A stretch of 44,424 nt of DNA from Candidatus Pacearchaeota archaeon (GCA_017608235.1 JAFCGI010000002.1:1-44424); one strand, 5' to 3'; counted from the first letter of the stretch, positions 8,198 through 17,025 are shown. The notes: generated from the letters alone by a model not told the origin. Numbers and translations: made by a program.

Positions 8198-8587
8198 TTA
8201 GTATACGTATGCTATCAGCACACCTCCTAATTTCTTTTCTTTAGCTTCTATATGAGTCATCAATTTCTGATTTGTGGAAACTATAATTCTACCAAAATCT
8301 TTTGCTGGAAGATATCTTTTCTCAAATTTTTCATAATCTTCCAACTTAACTGGGAATCTTGGCTTTATAACTCCAATTTTATTGATGTTTCCTTTTAGTT
8401 CTACCTTAAACAAACCACCTTTTCTATCATCAACATATTCATAGCCAACAATGTATCCTTCCTTCTTTAGTAATTCAAATACATCTCTAGCTAACTTTGA
8501 AGCTGGCTTCACCAATACTATACTTTTACTAGCATTCTCTGCATTCGAAATCACAGACAATGCATTCGCTAACACATCATGTAACAT
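8198..8587 (-). CDS. rps8: Small-subunit ribosomal protein uS8
   Basis: 16S rRNA-binding protein, 129 aa, full length. Begins MLHDVLANALSVISNAE and ends with LGGVLIAYVY, both archaeal S8 signatures. A clear SD (GGTGAT, three bases before ATG) lies in the 10-nt gap after uS14. Confidence 0.95.
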   Translation of the reverse strand: MLHDVLANALSVISNAENASKSIVLVKPASKLARDVFELLKKEGYIVGYEYVDDRKGGLFKVELKGNINKIGVIKPRFPVKLEDYEKFEKRYLPAKDFGRIIVSTNQKLMTHIEAKEKKLGGVLIAYVY

Positions 8588-8597
8588 TTTATCACCA

Positions 8598-8816
8598 TCA
8601 CATATTCTTTTGGAAGTTAATCTTCTTAGCTATCTCTCTGAAACATCTCCTGCAAACATTTAAACCATACTTAGCTATATGGCCTCTCTGAGTACCACAT
8701 CTTATACATCTTTTCAAAGACGCTCCAAACTTTCTTGGCTTAGGAGAGTTATGTCTAATAAAACGTTGCCTTTTTGTTTTACCAACAATCATCTTTTCTA
8801 TTCCAATTCTATTCAT
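8598..8816 (-). CDS. rps14: Small-subunit ribosomal protein uS14 (zinc-binding type)
   Basis: Zinc-ribbon S14 with C37/C40 and C55/C58 (CIRCG and CRRCF) and the basic RFIRHNSPKPRKFG segment. 72 aa from the ATG at 8816, about 15-20 residues longer than most archaeal S14. An internal ATG at codon 9 is an alternative start. It follows uL5 by 1 nt, which favours the upstream start. Confidence 0.92.
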   Translation of the reverse strand: MNRIGIEKMIVGKTKRQRFIRHNSPKPRKFGASLKRCIRCGTQRGHIAKYGLNVCRRCFREIAKKINFQKNM

Positions 8817-8817
8817 C

Positions 8818-9366
8818 TTATCTTTCTCCCTTTAGCTTAACTCCTAATTCATTAATAGCAAAATCTATTGCATCTTGTTTTGTAATCTTATGTTTCTTTG
8901 AAATATTGTTTTTTGCTATCTTTCTTAACTTAACATGAAATCCTGGCCTCGTAAGAGTAACACACACATCAAAACCAATAATTCCTATATTAGGATCATA
9001 TTTCATATCAGGAACATCAATATATTCTTTAACTCCAAATGAAAAACCATTTTCAGTAAAGGAATTTTCTAAAATCTCATTGCTTACCGAAACTAATAAT
9101 CTTTTAAGTAAAATTAGTGCATCTTTACCTCTAACTGTTACTTTTGCACCAATTGGCAATCCAAGTCTAATCTTCCATGCTGCAATTCTTTTCTTTGATA
9201 ATGTCTTAACTGGTTTTCTTCCAGTAAGTCTTTCTAACAAAGTTAATGCTTTCTCAAGATTTTCCTGATTTGCACCTGTACCAAGATTCAAAGTAACTTT
9301 ATCTATTCTTATAGTTCTCATTATATTATTTTTCTTACTCTGACTTGTTTTTTGTTCTGTTATCAT
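8818..9366 (-). CDS. rpl5: Large-subunit ribosomal protein uL5
   Basis: 5S rRNA-binding protein of the central protuberance. 182 aa. Core starts MRTIRIDKVTLNLGTG after a ~15-residue polar extension; family features LLERLTGRKPVKTLSKKRI and KYDPNIGIIGFDVCVTL are present. ATG overlaps the eS4 stop by 4 nt. Confidence 0.94.
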   Translation of the reverse strand: MITEQKTSQSKKNNIMRTIRIDKVTLNLGTGANQENLEKALTLLERLTGRKPVKTLSKKRIAAWKIRLGLPIGAKVTVRGKDALILLKRLLVSVSNEILENSFTENGFSFGVKEYIDVPDMKYDPNIGIIGFDVCVTLTRPGFHVKLRKIAKNNISKKHKITKQDAIDFAINELGVKLKGER

Positions 9367-10073
9367 AATTTAATCTCCGGAGACTTTTCTCCAATCACAA
9401 AAACATAAGCTAAACTAGTTTCAACTTTAGCCTTATCAATAATTATAGATGCAATTTTATTTTTCTTTAGCAATCCAGTAGACTTTATTTTATCAAATAT
9501 TCCTATCTTACCTATATGTTTTCCACCTATAATATATACTGATACTCCTTTCTTAAGATTCAAAATATTCTTTATTTTACGTTCTTTTAAATCAAACAAA
9601 ATAGTATCATTAGTTGAACATTCTATTTTATCTGCTAAAAAATTCCAACCATTACTAAAGTTCAATTGAACCTTTCCTTTCTTTTGAACAGTCTTATTAA
9701 CTAATTTTAAAGGTAAAATTTCTGCATCTTTATCAGATATGTTTACAAAATTAAATTTACCTTTTGCATTGAATATTAATCTATAATATTTTTTTACTTT
9801 TGGAATACTTAAAACATCAAAAATACCTATCGGAAAACGTATATCTGTTTCAATTCTATTATTAACAAATATAGTTCTAGTATTTAGTGCCTGTTTAATA
9901 TTTTTAGATATCTTAGCAAAGCCAAGTAAATCTCTTAATGCAATAACTAATGGAATACTAGTTTCAAGATTATGCACTCCAGGTATTGGCTTAGCAACCC
10001 ACTTAATACCCTTTCTCTTAATTGGCCATGCCCTTGGTGCAGCCAACCTCGATAAATGTTGATTTCTTGCCAT
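9363..10073 (-). CDS. rps4e: Small-subunit ribosomal protein eS4 (S4e)
   Basis: S4-like RNA-binding region followed by the S4e central and KOW domains. The ATG at 10073 gives the classical start MARNQHLSRLAAPRAWPIKR; the longer in-frame extension to 10091 begins at TTG inside uL24 and is rejected. GVHNLETSIPLVIALRDLLG and VYIIGGKHIGKIG (KOW) support the family. 236 aa, one base after the uL24 stop. Confidence 0.94.
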   Translation of the reverse strand: MARNQHLSRLAAPRAWPIKRKGIKWVAKPIPGVHNLETSIPLVIALRDLLGFAKISKNIKQALNTRTIFVNNRIETDIRFPIGIFDVLSIPKVKKYYRLIFNAKGKFNFVNISDKDAEILPLKLVNKTVQKKGKVQLNFSNGWNFLADKIECSTNDTILFDLKERKIKNILNLKKGVSVYIIGGKHIGKIGIFDKIKSTGLLKKNKIASIIIDKAKVETSLAYVFVIGEKSPEIKL

Positions 10074-10074
10074 C

Positions 10075-10539
10075 TTACTTCTTCTCTCCAAGCTCTTTAG
10101 TTTCTTTCTTAACCACTTTTTTAGTTTTTGATGAAACTTCTCCTAAACGTTCCTTTGATTTAGTTTTCTCAATACTAGCAACTCTTTTTTTATCATCTAA
10201 ATTTAAACTTAATATAATAATATTAGAAGGATTAATCCCAGAACTTAGTTTTGTACCATCCTTCTTCTTAACTTCTGCGCCTTTAACAAATACTCTATTA
10301 TTTTTCCTATCTATTCTTTCAACTTCACCAATAACCCCCTTAAACTGACCTCTTAATACTTTAACTTTATCCTTTTTTCTAAGAGGAACAGCCCTTCTAG
10401 AATATTTATCTCTAAGGTCTTTTGATAAATGTGCTGATAAAAAGCTAGTCTTAACATGTAACGGAGCATTATATCTATACTTCCTCTGCTTACGAGGCTG
10501 TGCTGAACTTAACCAAGATCTACTCCATTTAATTTTCAT
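10075..10539 (-). CDS. rpl24: Large-subunit ribosomal protein uL24 with decayed tail module
   Basis: KOW-domain protein near the exit tunnel. Core ~1-120 includes SAQPRKQRKYRYNAPLHV and KDKVKVLRGQFKGVIGEVER. The C-terminal ~30 residues (RLGEVSSKTKKVVKKETK) are a diverged relative of the KKLLEKVSSK tail of uS3, uL22 and eL32. At DNA level, 16 consecutive bases match uS3 copy 1, but the inverted repeat is broken (10133-10153). Confidence 0.93.
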   Translation of the reverse strand: MKIKWSRSWLSSAQPRKQRKYRYNAPLHVKTSFLSAHLSKDLRDKYSRRAVPLRKKDKVKVLRGQFKGVIGEVERIDRKNNRVFVKGAEVKKKDGTKLSSGINPSNIIILSLNLDDKKRVASIEKTKSKERLGEVSSKTKKVVKKETKELGEKK

Positions 10540-10940
10540 AATACTATATTAGCTAACTTTGCTACCTGTGACCAGCGTGTAGCTACCTCTTTTGCAATTG
10601 GCCCTTTAATCATAGTTCCTTTAGGTAAACCTAATTTAGGATCTTTAAGTACAATAGCAGCATTATCTTCAAACTTAACCTTTCTACCATCAGGTCTAGT
10701 ATATTCTTTCTTTTGTCTTACTATAACTGCCTGAACTAACTTATGTCTCATATCTGGTTTTCCAGCAATAACTGCAGCAGTAACAAGATCAGCAATGCCT
10801 GCAGAAGCAAGTTTTCTTGTCCTTGTTTTCTGACCTCTAATACTAATTACTTGAATAATTCTAGCACCAGAATTATCAACAACATCTACTTTAGCTCCTA
10901 TCGGAAGCCCTCTTGATATATTTGCTTTTATTGCCTTCAT
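10536..10940 (-). CDS. rpl14: Large-subunit ribosomal protein uL14
   Basis: Highly conserved 50S protein at the inter-subunit interface. 134 aa with GAKVDVVDNSGARIIQVI and the C-terminal LPKGTMIKGPIAKEVATRW. Four-base overlaps on both sides (uS17 and uL24), typical of this operon. Confidence 0.96.
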   Translation of the reverse strand: MKAIKANISRGLPIGAKVDVVDNSGARIIQVISIRGQKTRTRKLASAGIADLVTAAVIAGKPDMRHKLVQAVIVRQKKEYTRPDGRKVKFEDNAAIVLKDPKLGLPKGTMIKGPIAKEVATRWSQVAKLANIVL

Positions 10941-11233
10941 TCTTTCTTTCCTAATATCTTAGTTACCACAAAAGATACTGTTTTACTTAAAGGTCTACAT
11001 TCTGAAACCAAAACTCTATCCCCTAATTTAGCATTAATACAAGGAGGATTATGTGCTTTAATCTTTGATTTTCTAGCAGCTTTTCTTTCGTATTTAGGAA
11101 CATCAACTTTATAGGTCCAGCCAACACTAATTGTGCCTTGCATTTTATCACTAACTACAGTAGCTTCAATAGCTCTACCTCTAGTCTTAAGCTTTCCATG
11201 CTCTGGACATTTTATATCAGTACATTTTTCCAT
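10937..11233 (-). CDS. rps17: Small-subunit ribosomal protein uS17
   Basis: OB-fold 16S rRNA-binding protein, 98 aa. Archaeal features: N-terminal CTDIKCPEHGKLKTRGR, KVDVPKYERKAARKSKIKAH and LGDRVLVSECRPLSKTVSF. Starts 1 nt after rnp1. Confidence 0.95.
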   Translation of the reverse strand: MEKCTDIKCPEHGKLKTRGRAIEATVVSDKMQGTISVGWTYKVDVPKYERKAARKSKIKAHNPPCINAKLGDRVLVSECRPLSKTVSFVVTKILGKKE

Positions 11234-11234
11234 T

Positions 11235-11513
11235 TTACATATTTTTTATTTTCTTAACTCGATCCCAGGGTCTTCCAACCAAAAACTTGCCCTCAACTTC
11301 TATTTTTTTCTTGTTTGGCAAGTTCATTTTCAACACAACTTGACCTTTGAACAGAGTTTTTTCGTTGCCTTTGTAATCAATCTTTATTGTGCGATATGTT
11401 TCATCGATGATTCTACCCTTAATACCAATATTTTTCTTATTAGCTGAATCAACAACTTCAACATTCAAACCAATTAATTCATGTCGAAGTATGTTATTTT
11501 CGCTTATTAGCAT
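11235..11513 (-). CDS. rnp1: RNase P protein component 1 (Rnp1/Pop4/Rpp29 family)
   Basis: Archaeal RNase P subunit helping the RNA enzyme remove tRNA 5' leaders. 92 aa with the signature RHELIGLNVEVVDS (10-23), the Sm-like barrel strand GIKGRIIDETYRTIKI, and C-terminal VGRPWDRVKK. Located between aIF1-like and uS17 as in many archaea. Its start overlaps the preceding gene by 20 nt, one of the larger overlaps in the operon. Confidence 0.92.
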   Translation of the reverse strand: MLISENNILRHELIGLNVEVVDSANKKNIGIKGRIIDETYRTIKIDYKGNEKTLFKGQVVLKMNLPNKKKIEVEGKFLVGRPWDRVKKIKNM

Positions 11514-11826
11514 AGTTTTTCTTCACCTCGATGCTGTCTTCTGAAAATCCCATATCAACCAACAAAGACTTAACTTTTTCCAAGTGGTTTCCTTGAAGTT
11601 CAATCTTGTTGTCCTTTAGTGTTCCACCACACGCCAAAGATTCCTTAAGCTTCTTAGCAAGCTGCTTTAAATTTATTTGCTTAGGATCTAATCCTTCAAT
11701 AAACGTAGCAATTTTTCCATATCTCCGTCTATCTGGATAAATGTATATCTTTTGTTTCTCCTTGGCAAGTGTTGTGCAGATACATAAGTCCTTAGGGAGT
11801 CCACATACAGCACATATATCACTCAT
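11494..11826 (-). CDS. Translation initiation factor aIF1 (SUI1 family)
   Basis: Start-codon selection factor of the archaeal 30S complex. SUI1 domain over roughly 22-105 with IYIYPDRRRYGKIATFIEGL and the ACGGTLKDNKIELQGNH loop. The N-terminus carries four cysteines (C5, C8, C15, C17), a small putative zinc knuckle seen in some archaeal SUI1 proteins. It overlaps the uL29 stop by one base. Confidence 0.93.
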   Translation of the reverse strand: MSDICAVCGLPKDLCICTTLAKEKQKIYIYPDRRRYGKIATFIEGLDPKQINLKQLAKKLKESLACGGTLKDNKIELQGNHLEKVKSLLVDMGFSEDSIEVKKNYANKRK

Positions 11827-12041
11827 TACTTACTTTGTACCTCCTTAGTTCTTTGATTCTGAATTGTGTTTATTCTAGCTAAAGTCCTTTTTATTTCCTT
11901 AACTTTTCCAGGACTTTCTGGTAAGGTTCCAGTAGATATTTGAGATCTAAGTTTCATTAGTTCTTTCTTAAGCTCAGTAACCTTATCTTCTAATTCCTTG
12001 CCTCCCAGCTTTCTTATTTCAGATGATCTTAATATTACCAT
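11826..12041 (-). CDS. rpl29: Large-subunit ribosomal protein uL29
   Basis: Small helical-hairpin protein at the exit tunnel rim. 71 aa with LEDKVTELKKELMKLRSQIS and the conserved ARINTIQNQR near the C-terminus. Starts one base after the uS3 stop. Confidence 0.95.
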   Translation of the reverse strand: MVILRSSEIRKLGGKELEDKVTELKKELMKLRSQISTGTLPESPGKVKEIKRTLARINTIQNQRTKEVQSK

Positions 12042-12042
12042 T

Positions 12043-12190
12043 CTATTCTTTCTTTACCTCTTCTGTTTTTGATGAAACTTTTTCTAAAAGTTTCTTTTCC
12101 TCTTTCTCTGCTTCTCCCACTTTTGATGAAACTTTTTCTAAAAGTTTCTTTTCCTCTTTCTTTGCTTCTTCCTTAGATTTTTTTTCTTTA
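12043..12190 (-). repeat. Copy B of the r-protein tail module, internally duplicated (in uS3)
   Basis: Two inverted-repeat cores (12074-12094 and 12128-12148), each with the same 21 bases as in eL32 and uL22, are offset by exactly 54 bp (two 27-bp units). One 27-bp unit follows at 12164-12190, 15 bp beyond the second core, the same spacing as in the other two genes. Confidence 0.85.
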
Positions 12191-13053
12191 GGCTTTTCTT
12201 CCTTAAGATTTTCTTCCCTCTTTACTTTTTTAGCAATTTTTTTTGTAGTCTTTTTCTTAGTAACTTTCTTCTCTTTTGATTTTCCTTCTTTAGCTTCTTT
12301 CTTTTCAGCCTTCTCTATATTTTTTTTCTTAGTTACTTTTTCTTTCTTTTCTTTCTTAGGAATTTCTTCTCCCTTTACCGCTTCTATTTTTTCAACTTCT
12401 TCCTCAAACTTTTTACTGTCTTGAGGTGCTACTTCCTCAACCTTAATTTCTGGTTCTTTAACTATAATTTTATCTGGTAATGGAGTATTAGGTAGCATAA
12501 TTGATACCTTAACTCCCACACTTCCAGTCTTCAAATTAGCAGTACCATATGAACTATCTATATAATGATCCGCAATATATCCACATTTCTTAATATATCC
12601 ACCATAAAATCTCCAACTATTCGCTCTTGAACCTGGAACACCTCTTCCACCAATTATAATCTCTACACCCATTGCTCCAGCTCTTAAAATATCTGCAAGT
12701 GCTCTATATCCTACAGCCCTAAATCTTGATGCTCCAAATCTTGTTAATGTAGAAACAATTCTCTTAGCCACAATACTTGAAGATAGATTTGGTTGAACTA
12801 CTTCTCTAACTTCAATTTGAGGATTTTCTAATTTATACTTAAATTTTAATATCTTAGTAAGATCATCGATTGTCTTACCTCCTCTACCAATTACTAATCC
12901 AGGTTTAACTGCATTAATAGTAACTCTCTCACCTAGAGGAGTTTTTTCAATTTCAATACTTCCACTACCAGCTTCTATTCTTATCTTCTTCTCAAGCTCC
13001 TCGATTATATTCATATATTTTATTTTATCCTTAACAAATTCTCTTTCTATCAT
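12043..13053 (-). CDS. rps3: Small-subunit ribosomal protein uS3 with duplicated tail module
   Basis: mRNA-entry-channel protein. Residues 1-~200 are the normal core: type II KH domain with VIGRGGK at 54-60, then the C-terminal S3 domain (RAVGYRALADILRAGAMGVE, GVPGSRANSWRFYGG). Residues ~207-336 are a Lys/Glu-rich extension ending in two successive copies of the KKLLEKVSSK module. Archaeal homologues are usually 210-260 aa. The start overlaps the uL22 stop by 4 nt. Confidence 0.94.
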   Translation of the reverse strand: MIEREFVKDKIKYMNIIEELEKKIRIEAGSGSIEIEKTPLGERVTINAVKPGLVIGRGGKTIDDLTKILKFKYKLENPQIEVREVVQPNLSSSIVAKRIVSTLTRFGASRFRAVGYRALADILRAGAMGVEIIIGGRGVPGSRANSWRFYGGYIKKCGYIADHYIDSSYGTANLKTGSVGVKVSIMLPNTPLPDKIIVKEPEIKVEEVAPQDSKKFEEEVEKIEAVKGEEIPKKEKKEKVTKKKNIEKAEKKEAKEGKSKEKKVTKKKTTKKIAKKVKREENLKEEKPKEKKSKEEAKKEEKKLLEKVSSKVGEAEKEEKKLLEKVSSKTEEVKKE

Positions 13054-13281
13054 TTCTTATCTTCCACCCTAGCCTCTTCTTTCTCTTTCTCTACTTCTCC
13101 CGCTTTTGATGAAACTTTTTCTAAAAGTTTCTTTTCCTCTTTCTTTGCTTCTTCCTTAAGTTTTTCTTCTTTTGTTTCTTCCTTAAGTTTTTCTTCTTTT
13201 GTTTCTTCCTTAAGTTTTTCTTCTTTTGCTTCTTCCTTAAGTTTTTCTTCTTTTGCTTCTTCCTTAAGTTTTTCTTCTTTT
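13050..13281 (-). repeat. Copy C of the r-protein tail module with five 27-bp tandem units (in uL22)
   Basis: Five units at 13147-13173, 13174-13200, 13201-13227, 13228-13254 and 13255-13281 differ only at their second base (C or T). Fifteen bases separate them from the inverted-repeat core at 13111-13131. The terminal segment matches eL32 through the stop/start overlap. Confidence 0.9.
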
Positions 13282-13841
13282 GTTTCTTTTGGAATATCTT
13301 TTGGAACTTCAATAGATTTTTCAATAGGTTTAGTTTCCTTCTTTGAAACTTCTTTTTTAGTTTCTTTTTTCTTTGCTGGCTTCTTTTCTTCTTTTTCTAC
13401 TTCCTGAGCTACCAATTGAACATGAGTCAATTTCTTTTTTCTTCTCCTTCTACCATAATGCCACCTCATACCTCCAGAAGTAGCACCCAAACTTACAGAA
13501 CCATGAATTATCTCCAATTTATCTAGATCCAAACCCTTAGCATCTGCATTCTTCTCTAAACTTTTTATTAAAGCAATAATATGAACACTAGTTTTCTTTG
13601 GAAATCTTCCTGGACCAAATCCTTTTCCTCTTTTATGAGGAACATTACCATTAAATCTTGTGTATGGAATCGGTTTCTTTAATTCAACAACTTGTTCTAA
13701 GTAAGAAATTGCCTTCTTAGTATTCATTCCTTTAATGAACTTAACAACTTCTCTAGAGGTCTTTGTAGATATTGGCAAGTCTTTGCCAGTAACTCTTGCC
13801 ATAGTTTTCTCATCAAACCTAACAAATGCATAATTAACCAT
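13050..13841 (-). CDS. rpl22: Large-subunit ribosomal protein uL22 with 27-bp repeat tail
   Basis: Core ~1-150 is archaeal L22 (KFIKGMNTKKAISYLEQVVE, KRGKGFGPGRFPKKTS, GSVSLGATSGGMRWHYGRRR), lining the exit tunnel. Residues ~150-263 are an added Lys/Glu tail with five near-identical 9-residue repeats (KEEKLKEEA/T), then the KKLLEKVSSKAGEVEKEKEE end. Archaeal L22 is usually ~150-160 aa, so the tail nearly doubles it. Confidence 0.94.
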   Translation of the reverse strand: MVNYAFVRFDEKTMARVTGKDLPISTKTSREVVKFIKGMNTKKAISYLEQVVELKKPIPYTRFNGNVPHKRGKGFGPGRFPKKTSVHIIALIKSLEKNADAKGLDLDKLEIIHGSVSLGATSGGMRWHYGRRRRKKKLTHVQLVAQEVEKEEKKPAKKKETKKEVSKKETKPIEKSIEVPKDIPKETKEEKLKEEAKEEKLKEEAKEEKLKEETKEEKLKEETKEEKLKEEAKKEEKKLLEKVSSKAGEVEKEKEEARVEDKK

Positions 13842-13842
13842 C

Positions 13843-14238
13843 TTACTTTACTGAAATATGTGCACTTGACCTTGTAGCACCTACACCTGGTGAAGAATGC
13901 TTAACCTCCTTTCTTGTTAAAACAAACTCCCCAAGATAATGTCCAATCATTTCTGATTTAAGTTCAACAGGCACAAATTCTTTTCCAGAATAAATACTTA
14001 AAGTTACCCCCACCATCTCAGGCAAAATAATCATATCTCTCAAATGAGTTTTAATTCTCTTCTTTGATTTTCCTTCTTTAACATCTTTAATCTTAACTAG
14101 TAATTTCTTTTGATTATCATTAAAACCTCTCTTTATTTTTCTTCTCTGTCTTGCTTTCAAAAGATCAGCAATCTCATTCAAGCTAAACTTATCTAATTCT
14201 GAAATTGACTTGCCCCTGTATTTAAATTCTTTAACCAT
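13843..14238 (-). CDS. rps19: Small-subunit ribosomal protein uS19
   Basis: 30S head protein, 131 aa. Conserved features: [40 protein letters not shown] and C-terminal [12 protein letters not shown]. Archaeal N-terminal extension ([18 protein letters not shown]) is present. One base from its neighbours on both sides. Confidence 0.95.
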   Translation of the reverse strand: MVKEFKYRGKSISELDKFSLNEIADLLKARQRRKIKRGFNDNQKKLLVKIKDVKEGKSKKRIKTHLRDMIILPEMVGVTLSIYSGKEFVPVELKSEMIGHYLGEFVLTRKEVKHSSPGVGATRSSAHISVK

Positions 14239-14239
14239 C

Positions 14240-14953
<714 letters not shown>

Positions 14954-14954
14954 T

Positions 14955-15215
14955 TTATACCAATCCTAGTTGAGTTGTTATGTCAATTGCAGGTGTATCT
15001 TCACTCAACTTAATATATGCTTTCTTTCCTTTTGAGGACAAAACAGTCCTCACCTTAACAACTTGAACATCAAACGCCTTCTCTATAGCCCATTTTATTT
15101 GTTTTTTATTTGCATTCTTATCTACAATAAAGATCAAACAATTATCTGCTTCCATTTCTCTAACTGCTTTTTCTGTACTTAACGGATATTCTATAATCTT
15201 ATATGGATCCATCAT
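14955..15215 (-). CDS. rpl23: Large-subunit ribosomal protein uL23
   Basis: Exit-tunnel protein that docks SRP and translocon. The in-frame codon at 15221 is TTG. I place the start at the ATG at 15215, two bases after the uL4 stop (TGAAAATG); the next codon, ATG at 15212, is equally possible. Core: IIEYPLSTEKAVREME and KKQIKWAIEKAFDVQVVKVR. About 86 aa, family-typical. Confidence 0.93.
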   Translation of the reverse strand: MMDPYKIIEYPLSTEKAVREMEADNCLIFIVDKNANKKQIKWAIEKAFDVQVVKVRTVLSSKGKKAYIKLSEDTPAIDITTQLGLV

Positions 15216-15217
15216 TT

Positions 15218-16042
15218 TCAAAAAAACAACCTCTCCTTATCTAATGTTTCTATAGCAGATTTTGTCCAAACACTTAGTCTTCCTGCTTGAGTACCAGGAG
15301 CTAAGATTTCTGCATTTAAATTATGAACATCAATAACATCCACACCAGGAATATTTCTAGCTGCTCTTAACGCGCTACATTCCCTACTTAAAACTAAAAC
15401 TGGACCAATTTTTCTAATATATTTTCTTCCACGCATCTTTCCTCTTCCAGCTCTTATTTTCTTAGCAGAACACCTTTCAAGTTCCGATTTAAGACCTATT
15501 TTATATAGTGCATCCATAATTTCCTTTGTTTTCTTTAGATTCTCAAATTTATCTTCAACAACTACTGGAAGTTTCCTAAGCTTAGAAACATCATGCCCTC
15601 TTTCCTTAACAAAACTAGGAACTACTGTAGCAGCAATAGCAGATCTTATTGCTTTTCTTTTCTCCTTCCTATTTATCCTTTCAATAATTTCCTTTTCAAC
15701 TTTAGGAGGGAATGCTTTTCTTCCCTTAACAGCATTAGAAACAAATGCAGCAACCCAATAGAATCTTATACCACGTCTCCATAACCTCTTTCTTCTTACT
15801 CTTGAAATACCATGCCCATAAGTACCACCAAATTTCTTTCTTCTCTTTGGTGTTGCATTCCCTTGCCTTGTTCCAGCATAAGGATCTGCACCTTTAGGTT
15901 GATACCTTGTTGATTGAACAGCCAGTACAGCTCTCTTAATTAGATCTTTTCTAACCGGCTCTACAAAATGGACTGGCAGTTCTAGTTCTTCCCCCTTAAC
16001 ACCACCAACTGAATATACTTCCGTTTTCATTGCTGTTTTCAT
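15218..16042 (-). CDS. rpl4: Large-subunit ribosomal protein uL4
   Basis: Archaeal L4 (L4P/L1e family), 274 aa. It shows the basic tunnel loop (GTRQGNATPKRRKKFGGTYG, RVRRKRLWRRGIRFYW) and the C-terminal SRECSALRAARNIPGVDVID. ATGA overlap with uL3. A second ATG four codons in is an alternative start. Confidence 0.95.
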   Translation of the reverse strand: MKTAMKTEVYSVGGVKGEELELPVHFVEPVRKDLIKRAVLAVQSTRYQPKGADPYAGTRQGNATPKRRKKFGGTYGHGISRVRRKRLWRRGIRFYWVAAFVSNAVKGRKAFPPKVEKEIIERINRKEKRKAIRSAIAATVVPSFVKERGHDVSKLRKLPVVVEDKFENLKKTKEIMDALYKIGLKSELERCSAKKIRAGRGKMRGRKYIRKIGPVLVLSRECSALRAARNIPGVDVIDVHNLNAEILAPGTQAGRLSVWTKSAIETLDKERLFF

Positions 16043-17025
16043 TGTTGTGACCTCTCTGAAATATTTCTAATTTCTGGAGCTTGTAAGAATGCCTTAGATT
16101 TTACCTTAACAGCATGACTGAATACTATTGCACGTTTCTTTGGTCCAGGAATAGATCCTTTGAAAAGCGCATATTTTCCTTTAACTTCTCCATACTTAAG
16201 AAAACCACCATTTGGAGTAACATTTTTTTCTTTAGCATCTCCAATAAACAGCACTTGTTTATTATATTCTGTTCTAGCATGATATCCCATCTGTCCCGGA
16301 TGCGCCACCATCCATGTCTTAGCAGGATTTCTATTACCTAACGTTGCAATCTTTCTCCTACCTTTCTCAGCTTTATGGCTCATCAACTTAACACCAAATC
16401 TCTTAATAACTCCCTGAAATCCTTTTCCTTTGGTTACAGCATGAGCATCTAATAATTCCCCTGGCTTAAAAACATCTTCAAAGTCAATCTCTTTTCCCAA
16501 TACAGAATTAACTTGTTCCCATTGTTCTCTTACTTTACCTCCAATAGGAATTTCTAATAAATCAGGTTTATTCTTTAAGCCAATTAATTTAGGTTGAGTA
16601 TGAATAATAATTCTTAATTCTGAAAGATCATCAAGCATTGCTTCAATTCTTTTCTTTACCTCTTGATTCGCTTTCTTAGGCAAAGTAATTTTTCTTCCAA
16701 GCTCTTTATCTAATTTATTTGTATAAAACTCACCAACAGCATATGTTCCATACACATCCTTTGCATATGCTCTAGCCCCTATAACTTTAATACTTGGAAT
16801 CTCAATAACAGTAACAGCTTTTCTAATAGTTTCTCCTTTAGTAGCTGCCTTGGGTCTGTTGTCAACATAACTTACTCTAGTCATACCTGCTTTATAACCA
16901 ACAAAACCAAGAACTCCAGATTTTTTCCTTGCAAATCTAGCTCTAGCAACTGCATGTTTAGACCTTTTTCTAGGCCAAAACTGCATACTTCCTCTTCTTG
17001 GTCTTTTTCTCTTGATATGACCCAT
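16039..17025 (-). CDS. rpl3: Large-subunit ribosomal protein uL3
   Basis: First gene of the superoperon here. 328 aa, archaeal type: basic start GHIKRKRPRRGSMQFWPRKR, then LGFVGYKAGMTRVSY and the loop entering the peptidyl-transferase region (THE-like KTWMVAHPGQMGYHARTEYN). C-terminal GSIPGPKKRAIVFSHAVK. No strong SD precedes the ATG; the upstream 320 bp hold the putative promoter and leader. Confidence 0.96.
   Translation of the reverse strand: MGHIKRKRPRRGSMQFWPRKRSKHAVARARFARKKSGVLGFVGYKAGMTRVSYVDNRPKAATKGETIRKAVTVIEIPSIKVIGARAYAKDVYGTYAVGEFYTNKLDKELGRKITLPKKANQEVKKRIEAMLDDLSELRIIIHTQPKLIGLKNKPDLLEIPIGGKVREQWEQVNSVLGKEIDFEDVFKPGELLDAHAVTKGKGFQGVIKRFGVKLMSHKAEKGRRKIATLGNRNPAKTWMVAHPGQMGYHARTEYNKQVLFIGDAKEKNVTPNGGFLKYGEVKGKYALFKGSIPGPKKRAIVFSHAVKVKSKAFLQAPEIRNISERSQQ

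Noticed and set aside
10074-10091. Upstream extension of eS4
   Set aside because: It begins at TTG within uL24; the ATG at 10073 gives the conserved N-terminus.
10022-10348. 108-aa plus-strand ORF across eS4/uL24
   Set aside because: Antisense shadow of two certain ribosomal genes; composition mirrors the Lys-rich coding strand.
13147-13281. CRISPR-like array
   Set aside because: Units are contiguous without spacers and are in-frame coding sequence. The same holds for the 18-bp repeats at 27185-27238.
13121-13324. 67-aa Lys/Arg-rich ORF in another frame of the uL22 tail
   Set aside because: It is only the shifted reading of the 27-bp repeats; no start signal and it lies wholly inside uL22.
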